The notes below the pieces were generated by a model, which was not told the DNA's origin, searched no databases, and saw only the letters and a list, made by a program, of their open reading frames with translations. Below are positions 59,555 to 64,000 of a stretch of DNA of 64,000 nt, piece by piece. A program made the translations under genes and the position numbers. The stretch is from the NCBI GenBank assembly GCA_031550435.1, contig JAVBOO010000034.1, positions 12,524 through 76,523 of the forward strand. The letters are read 5' to 3'. Source of the DNA: JAVBOO01 sp031550435. GTDB lineage: Bacteria; Bacillota; Clostridia; Lachnospirales; WRAX01. Numbering within the stretch: position 1 is the first letter of the stretch; every line of letters starts with the position of its first letter.

Positions 59555-60944
59555 AGTCATAGACAACAACGATATACAAGCGCTTCGCCGCATGATAAAT
59601 GACGATGAGCGCGTCCTTGCGGGAGAAAATATAAACGAGGAGTATTGCCACGACGAACTTGGCGGAGTGTTTAAGAAACCCGATGTTGTTGTCCGGGCGG
59701 TATCCTCGTCAGAGATTTCAGCAGTCATGGCGTACGCTAACGAGCAAGGAATCCCCGTAACACCGAGAGGGGCGGGGACAGGGCTTGTCGGCGGTTGTGT
59801 TGCGGTAAGCGGTGGAATAGTTCTCGAAACGGCTCTTATGAACAGGATTTTGGAGTTGGACGAAGAAAACCTCAGTATAACAGTCGAAACCGGCGTTCTT
59901 CTTATGGAACTCTCGCCATATGTCGAAGAGCGAGGTTTTTTCTATCCTCCGGATCCGGGCGAGAAGTCCGCGACCATCGGCGGCAATATCAGCACAAATG
60001 CGGGAGGTATGCGTGCCGTCAAATACGGTGTAACAAGGGATTATGTCAGGGGTATCGAAGTCGTTTTGCCTAGCGGAGAAATTGTCTCGCTCGGCGGGAA
60101 TGTAGTCAAGAATAGTTCGGGTTATGCGCTGAAAGATTTGATAATAGGCTCGGAAGGCACGCTTGCGATTATCACAAAAGCAGAGCTTAAACTTCTTCCG
60201 CTGCCTTCAAAGTCTATCAGCCTTTTGGTACCGTTTCCGACGCTTCAGGCGGCAATCGATACCGTACCGGACATTATAAAATCCAAGGCGGCTCCTACCG
60301 CCGTCGAGTTTATGCAAAGGGAAGTTATAAAAGATTCGGAGGACTATCTCGGAAAGACATTTCCCGATAATAAGTCGGACGCTTACCTGCTTCTTAAATT
60401 CGACGGAAACTCTGTTTCCGACATTGAAAAAAGCTACGAAAGCGTTGCAGAGCTTTGCTTGAGCAGAGGCGCTTCCGATGTTTTGATATCCGATACGGAG
60501 GAAAGAAACGAGGCGATTTGGTCGGCGAGAGGCGCGTTTTTGGAGGCTATAAAAGGCTCGACAACTCTGATGGATGAAATTGACGTTGTTGTCCCGAGAA
60601 GCAGAGTGAACACGCTTGTCGAATATATAGGCCGCGTCGAAAAAGATGTAAAAATAAGGATTAAGAGTTTCGGACATGCCGGTGACGGCAATCTGCATAT
60701 ATATATTCTGAAAGACGCATTGTCTGACGAAGAATGGCATAAAAAGCTTAACGCCGCTATGGATTTGATATATGAAAAAGCAAGAGAGTTTAACGGAAAA
60801 GTGTCCGGTGAGCACGGCATTGGCTATGCAAAACGCCCCTATCTTAAGCAAGACACAGATGCTGTTGTTATGGCTGTAATGAAGGGTATAAAAGCTGTTT
60901 TTGACCCTAAGAACATCTTGAATCCCGATAAAATACTATCTTGA
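59547..60944 (+). CDS. lctD: FAD-linked D-lactate (2-hydroxyacid) dehydrogenase, LctD/GlcD-like
   Basis: A 465-residue flavoprotein starting at TTG 59547, eight bases after AAAGGCGG; GTG 59538 is too close to that site. The FAD_binding_4 domain shows V-T-P-R-G-A-G-T-G-L-V-G-G near 68-80 and P-G-E-K-S-A-T-I-G-G-N-I-S-T-N-A-G-G near 135-152. The FAD-oxidase C domain shows F-G-H-A-G-D-G-N-L-H and S-G-E-H-G-I-G. The family includes D-lactate, glycolate and related dehydrogenases. Linkage to Etf genes and to murQ favours D-lactate. Element A5 begins right after the TGA. Confidence 0.88.
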   Translation: MYKVIDNNDIQALRRMINDDERVLAGENINEEYCHDELGGVFKKPDVVVRAVSSSEISAVMAYANEQGIPVTPRGAGTGLVGGCVAVSGGIVLETALMNRILELDEENLSITVETGVLLMELSPYVEERGFFYPPDPGEKSATIGGNISTNAGGMRAVKYGVTRDYVRGIEVVLPSGEIVSLGGNVVKNSSGYALKDLIIGSEGTLAIITKAELKLLPLPSKSISLLVPFPTLQAAIDTVPDIIKSKAAPTAVEFMQREVIKDSEDYLGKTFPDNKSDAYLLLKFDGNSVSDIEKSYESVAELCLSRGASDVLISDTEERNEAIWSARGAFLEAIKGSTTLMDEIDVVVPRSRVNTLVEYIGRVEKDVKIRIKSFGHAGDGNLHIYILKDALSDEEWHKKLNAAMDLIYEKAREFNGKVSGEHGIGYAKRPYLKQDTDAVVMAVMKGIKAVFDPKNILNPDKILS

Positions 60945-61001
60945 TATTGATCCCCCGATTAAACCACGCGGTCTAACCGCCCCCTTATACCTCTCATGTT
61001 C
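60945..61001 (-). repeat. Dispersed element A, inverted partial copy (A5)
   Basis: On the minus strand it reads GGTATAAGGGGGCGGTTAGA, CCGCGTGGTTTAATCGGGGG, ATCAATA. Only the right half of the element is present. It starts at the base after the lctD stop codon. Confidence 0.8.
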
Positions 61002-61076
61002 CGTGCAGCCCGACTTCGTGTTTTAAAACGTGATGAACGAGTTTGGCTGTTTGTAGCTTCAAACCGGCGAATCCGC

Positions 61077-61104
61077 TTGATTTTATTTCAAACAATGTTA
61101 AAAT
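61077..61104 (+). promoter_or_regulatory. Promoter of guaA
   Basis: TTGATT, 16-base spacer, TAAAAT with upstream TGT (extended -10). It lies 36 bases before the start codon. No purine riboswitch fits in this short leader. Confidence 0.6.
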
Positions 61105-61140
61105 TGTATGAAACAAAGCTATGGAACTTCGGAGGAAAAC

Positions 61141-62979
61141 ATGGAAAAAATTGCGATATTGGATTGCGGCGGACAGTATACTAAGGTAATAGACAGGAAG
61201 GTTAGGGAGCTCGAGGTAAACTGTGACATATTCCCGATTTCCGTGCCTGCCGAAAAATTGGAGGATTACAGCGGGATAATCCTTTCCGGAGGGCCTGAAA
61301 GCGTATGGGATACAAACGCGCTAAAGCCGGACAGTAAAATATTTGACTCGAACAAGCCTATACTCGGTATTTGTTACGGTATGCAGCTGATAAACAGCTG
61401 TTTTGGCGGGATTGTCTCGCCGCACGTAAAAAAAGAGTACGGAGAAGCCGTTGTGAGCGTTGATACGGAATGTAAACTTTTTTCCGGGCTCGAGTCGCGC
61501 CAGTCCGTGCTCATGAGTCACGGGGACACAGTCGAAACGGTTGCCGCGGGTTTTTCTGTTTCGGCATACTCGGGGGAAGTAATCGCCGGAATCTATGACG
61601 AAAAACGCAAAATTTACGGTCTTCAGTTTCACCCGGAGGTTGATCTGACTGAGAACGGAAAGGAAATGCTGAAAAATTTCCTCCGAAGCATATGCGAACT
61701 CAAAGAGAGATATTCTCTTCAAGACAGAATAGAAGCATCGGTTAAAAATATAAGGGAAAAAGTCGGGGATTCGTCTGTTGTCGTGCTTGTAAGCGGCGGG
61801 GTTGACTCTGCCGTTACTGCGGCTTTACTGCTGAAGGCCCTTGATCCGAAGAAAGTATTCGCGATTCATATCGATCACGGGTTCATGCGTAAAGATGAGA
61901 GCGATGCAGTCTGCGAAGCCCTGAAAATGCAGGGCCTTGTTAATCTGGAACGAGTAAATGCGGCGGACAGATTTCTAAATACAGTAATCGACAAGGACGG
62001 AGTAAAAATTGGTCCTCTTTCAAAAACCACAGACCCGGAAGATAAGCGCGCGATAATCGGACAGGTTTTCTTTAATACGGTGCAAGAAGCCGCAATCGCA
62101 CTTAGTCTTGACTTTGACACGAGCTTTCTCGCTCAGGGCACACTGCGCCCCGACCTTATCGAGAGCGGAAACCCGGATGTAAGCTCGTATGCAAAGAAAA
62201 TCAAAACTCACCACAATGACGTCGATATTATCAGGGAGTACAGAAACAAGGGAAGAGTAATCGAAACAAACTCGGATTGGCATAAAGACGAAGTGAGAAA
62301 AGTCGCGCTTATGCTCGGGTTGGATGAAGATATCGCCCACAGACAGCCTTTCCCTGGTCCCGGGCTTGCAGTTCGGCTTCTTTGCTCGGACGGAAGCGCA
62401 AAAGCGGACTCGGCTATTGAGGAGGAGCTTAGATTCGTTTGCTCCGAAGAAGACACCAGGGCGCACATTTTGCCGGTTCGTTCCGTCGGTGTGCAGGGTG
62501 ATAACCGTACTTACGGAGCGCTTGCGATGCTAAACTGCGTCAGCTTTGAATGGGAAAAAATCTATGCTCTATCCAAACAGATTACGAACGGTATCCGCGC
62601 TGTGAACAGGGTTACTTATTGCTTTGCCGGCGATTTTGACGGAGAGATTAAGCAATATCCGATGTATGCGGGCAAAGAAACGGTGGATATTTTGCGTGAG
62701 CTTGACTTTATCGTAACGTCGAAGCTCGGCGGCGTAAAACTGATTAACCAAACGTTTGCGGTCCTTCTGCCGATCGGTGTGTCAAAAAAATACTCAGTCG
62801 CGATACGAACCTTCGTCACAAACGACTTTATGACAGGCCGGCCGGCCTTTGTCGGCAAAGAGATACCTCTAAACCTGATGAAAGAACTCGTCAAAGAAAT
62901 CAAAGATCGCTTCGACGACATAGAATTTGTACTGTACGACGTAACTTCAAAACCTCCCGCAACCTGCGAGTGGGAGTGA
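61141..62979 (+). CDS. guaA: GMP synthase (glutamine-hydrolysing), long form
   Basis: Converts XMP to GMP. ATG 61141 follows GGAGGAAAAC; the earlier in-frame ATG 61108 lacks a site. The glutaminase domain has G-I-C-Y-G-M with C78 and L-Q-F-H-P-E. The ATP pyrophosphatase loop V-S-G-G-V-D-S lies near 220. G-T-L-R-P-D-L-I-E-S, K-T-H-H-N-D and P-F-P-G-P-G-L-A are present, and the end is K-P-P-A-T-C-E-W-E. At 612 residues it exceeds the usual bacterial length of about 510-530 and carries extra sequence after the P-F-P-G-P-G-L-A motif, as in the long eukaryotic-like form. Confidence 0.95.
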   Translation: MEKIAILDCGGQYTKVIDRKVRELEVNCDIFPISVPAEKLEDYSGIILSGGPESVWDTNALKPDSKIFDSNKPILGICYGMQLINSCFGGIVSPHVKKEYGEAVVSVDTECKLFSGLESRQSVLMSHGDTVETVAAGFSVSAYSGEVIAGIYDEKRKIYGLQFHPEVDLTENGKEMLKNFLRSICELKERYSLQDRIEASVKNIREKVGDSSVVVLVSGGVDSAVTAALLLKALDPKKVFAIHIDHGFMRKDESDAVCEALKMQGLVNLERVNAADRFLNTVIDKDGVKIGPLSKTTDPEDKRAIIGQVFFNTVQEAAIALSLDFDTSFLAQGTLRPDLIESGNPDVSSYAKKIKTHHNDVDIIREYRNKGRVIETNSDWHKDEVRKVALMLGLDEDIAHRQPFPGPGLAVRLLCSDGSAKADSAIEEELRFVCSEEDTRAHILPVRSVGVQGDNRTYGALAMLNCVSFEWEKIYALSKQITNGIRAVNRVTYCFAGDFDGEIKQYPMYAGKETVDILRELDFIVTSKLGGVKLINQTFAVLLPIGVSKKYSVAIRTFVTNDFMTGRPAFVGKEIPLNLMKELVKEIKDRFDDIEFVLYDVTSKPPATCEWE

Positions 62980-62984
62980 TTAAC

Positions 62985-63032
62985 AAAACTCCGGAAACCC
63001 GCTAAATTCAGGGGTTTTCGGAGTTCTTTTTT
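62985..63032 (+). terminator. Terminator of guaA
   Basis: AAAACTCCG-GAAACCC pairs with GGGGTTTT-CGGAGTT, followed by CTTTTTT. Confidence 0.9.
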
Positions 63033-63036
63033 GCCT

Positions 63037-63058
63037 TTTGATAACAGTTTGATAACAG
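63037..63058. repeat. Tandem 11-bp direct repeat downstream of guaA
   Basis: TTTGATAACAG occurs twice without a gap. Such short direct repeats next to an integration hotspot can be recombinase arm sites. See the finding on guaA. Confidence 0.7.
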
Positions 63059-63133
63059 GAGCATTTTGGGTATTTATTCTATATCGCAGGTGGTTTGCGG
63101 GTTTAGAATGATTCTTGAAGGCTCTATCCATAG

Positions 63134-63175
63134 AAAACGGCTTTGCTGATTTGAGTGTCAGCAGAGCCGTTTTTA
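63134..63175. terminator. Bidirectional hairpin at the end of the leftward gene pair
   Basis: AAAACGGCT-TTGCTGA pairs with TCAGCAG-AGCCGTTTT, followed by TTATTG on the plus strand. It contains the stop codon of the gene at 63173. Confidence 0.75.
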
Positions 63176-63499
63176 TTGTTCTCCATTATCTTTATCCATA
63201 TTTATTGCATATAAAACATTTGCCAGAATTTCAGGTTCTATCTTATCAAGATTATTTTGCAAAATTTCAAAGGGAGGCCATGAATATGAAGTCAGCAAAT
63301 GAAGAGCATATTCTTTTACGTCAAGTGTATTTTCGTACAAAACCACTCGCTGTAAAAGCTCTTCGACCTTCTCTTTATCGGGAAGCTCAAGTCCGAACCA
63401 AGGATCAAAATACTTGTCAAGGCAAAGAAGGAGACTCTCTTTTTCGGATATATCAGTTCCATTCAGCACAGCTTCAATTGCAGAAAATCCGTTTATCAC
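63173..63499 (-). CDS. Hypothetical protein, start uncertain
   Basis: A leftward, Leu/Glu-rich, helical protein of at least 108 residues (GTG 63499). I do not recognise a family. The in-frame codons before the GTG read R-A-V-F-Y-N-K-S-H-D-E-I and look like protein, but the only bases left before the in-frame TAA of the upstream XRE gene contain no ATG, GTG or TTG start. A 24-codon frame from an ATG at 63562 overlaps in another frame and ends at the GTG (GTGA). The real start may be lost to a frameshift, or the GTG may be translationally coupled. Confidence 0.55.
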   Translation of the reverse strand: MINGFSAIEAVLNGTDISEKESLLLCLDKYFDPWFGLELPDKEKVEELLQRVVLYENTLDVKEYALHLLTSYSWPPFEILQNNLDKIEPEILANVLYAINMDKDNGEQ

Positions 63500-63562
63500 G
63501 ATTTCATCATGGCTTTTATTGTAAAATACGGCTCGAAAGAGATCACCTCTCTTGCTTCTATT

Positions 63563-64000
63563 TTATTCATTTTTGGCACCAGTATTAAATTTGGGATAGT
63601 TATACCGCCAAGCATCATATTCCTCTTTGGTAATCTCGCCATTTTTAAGTTTCGTTGCCTGTTCATTCCATGCCATAAACATATCAAGCATGGAAACATA
63701 GGTCATTCGCTTGGATTTATCGAGCGTCAGGCAGACTTCGCCGTCAATCTCGTTAATTTTGAGACCGTATAGGTCTTCAAGAGTAAAGAGAGTGTGCATG
63801 ATGCCGACATAGCTGTCGATTTCAGGAACATCTAATGCTTTCGGGCTGACTTCCAAGGTGTTGGCTAATGCAGCGGTCAAATCGGCTTTTGGTGTCCTTG
63901 TACCGGATTCATATTGCGCCATACGAACATCGGCAGTCTTTTCGTCAAAACCGATCGCCATACCCAAGTATTTCTGTGTCATGCCCCGCAGATTGCGGAT
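63563..64000 (-). CDS. XRE-family regulator, N-terminus beyond the window
   Basis: The C-terminal 145 codons of a leftward gene that enters from the right edge. The first visible residues (I-R-N-L-R-G-M-T-Q-K-Y-L-G-M-A-I-G-F) and M-A-Q-Y-E-S-G-T-R-T-P-K are the helix-turn-helix core of a Cro/CI-type regulator, although its first helix is cut off. The remainder is an unrecognised C-terminal part with L-E-D-L-Y-G-L-K-I-N and E-I-T-K-E-E-Y-D-A-W. It ends 63 bases before the GTG of the next leftward ORF. XRE regulators often lie at the ends of integrated elements. Confidence 0.8.
   Translation of the reverse strand: MRNLRGMTQKYLGMAIGFDEKTADVRMAQYESGTRTPKADLTAALANTLEVSPKALDVPEIDSYVGIMHTLFTLEDLYGLKINEIDGEVCLTLDKSKRMTYVSMLDMFMAWNEQATKLKNGEITKEEYDAWRYNYPKFNTGAKNE

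Noticed and set aside
60945..61140. Purine riboswitch upstream of guaA.
   Set aside because: The region holds a partial A element and a promoter only 36 bases from the start codon; no room or consensus for the aptamer.

Overview
The window looks like a chromosomal segment of an anaerobic, spore-forming, S-layer-bearing member of the Bacillota (Clostridia, probably an Oscillospiraceae or Christensenellaceae-like lineage). The signs are sporulation genes yqfC and yqfD, the Firmicutes cluster yqfC-yqfD-phoH-pgpH-ybeY-era-yqzL-recO, two bacterial V-type ATPases, SLH-domain proteins, an Etf-linked dehydrogenase, and strong purine-rich ribosome binding sites with many TTG and GTG starts. No rRNA, tRNA or CRISPR array was found.

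Layout. 1-1170: tail of a first V-ATPase operon (B, D). 1279-4059: trmB, an ImmA-like protein, thiN and a DUF2225 protein, all leftward. 4671-12799: two SLH surface proteins, an S41 protease, recU and a GH26-like lipoprotein. 13000-22886: radC, then the leftward recO/yqzL/era/DUF3048/ybeY/pgpH/phoH/yqfD/yqfC cluster. 23068-28121: a VOC protein, a repeat-rich gap, and a cassette of two large serine recombinases plus one or two small ORFs. 28350-36922: a complete second V-ATPase operon (H-I-K-E-C-F-A-B-D) whose K subunit carries a sodium-binding signature. 36923-47738: repeats, rplS with a leader, a uridine-kinase-like protein, nif3, trmK, pepF, lepA, hemW and a secreted protein. 48505-60944: an amino-sugar PTS and D-lactate region. 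61141-62979: guaA, followed by a likely integration boundary and a partial XRE regulator.

The most interesting region is 48.4-60.9 kb. A MurR/RpiR regulator, MurNAc-6-phosphate etherase (murQ), a TPR membrane protein, a mannose-family PTS (IIA, IIC, IID, IIB), nagA, an HPr, enzyme I, and an EtfB-EtfA-FAD dehydrogenase trio lie together. MurQ releases D-lactate and GlcNAc-6-phosphate. NagA processes the sugar, and the Etf-linked dehydrogenase is of the type that oxidises lactate. I infer one pathway from peptidoglycan-derived MurNAc to both sugar phosphate and pyruvate. ptsI sits 17 bases before etfB, so phosphate relay and lactate oxidation are probably co-transcribed. The HPr has Lys at position 46 in place of the regulatory Ser.

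The gaps are rich in small dispersed elements. I call them A (about 80-108 bp, four of five copies abutting or supplying stop codons), B (8-bp terminal inverted repeats AATATTAC), C (ends in GTTGAAAAT; one 120-bp copy sits inside a B element with a 7-bp target duplication), D (about 45 bp, CGAAAAGTTCGGGTTTTATACC-like) and E (GTAGGGGCG-type tandem units). They suggest past or present small-element mobility.
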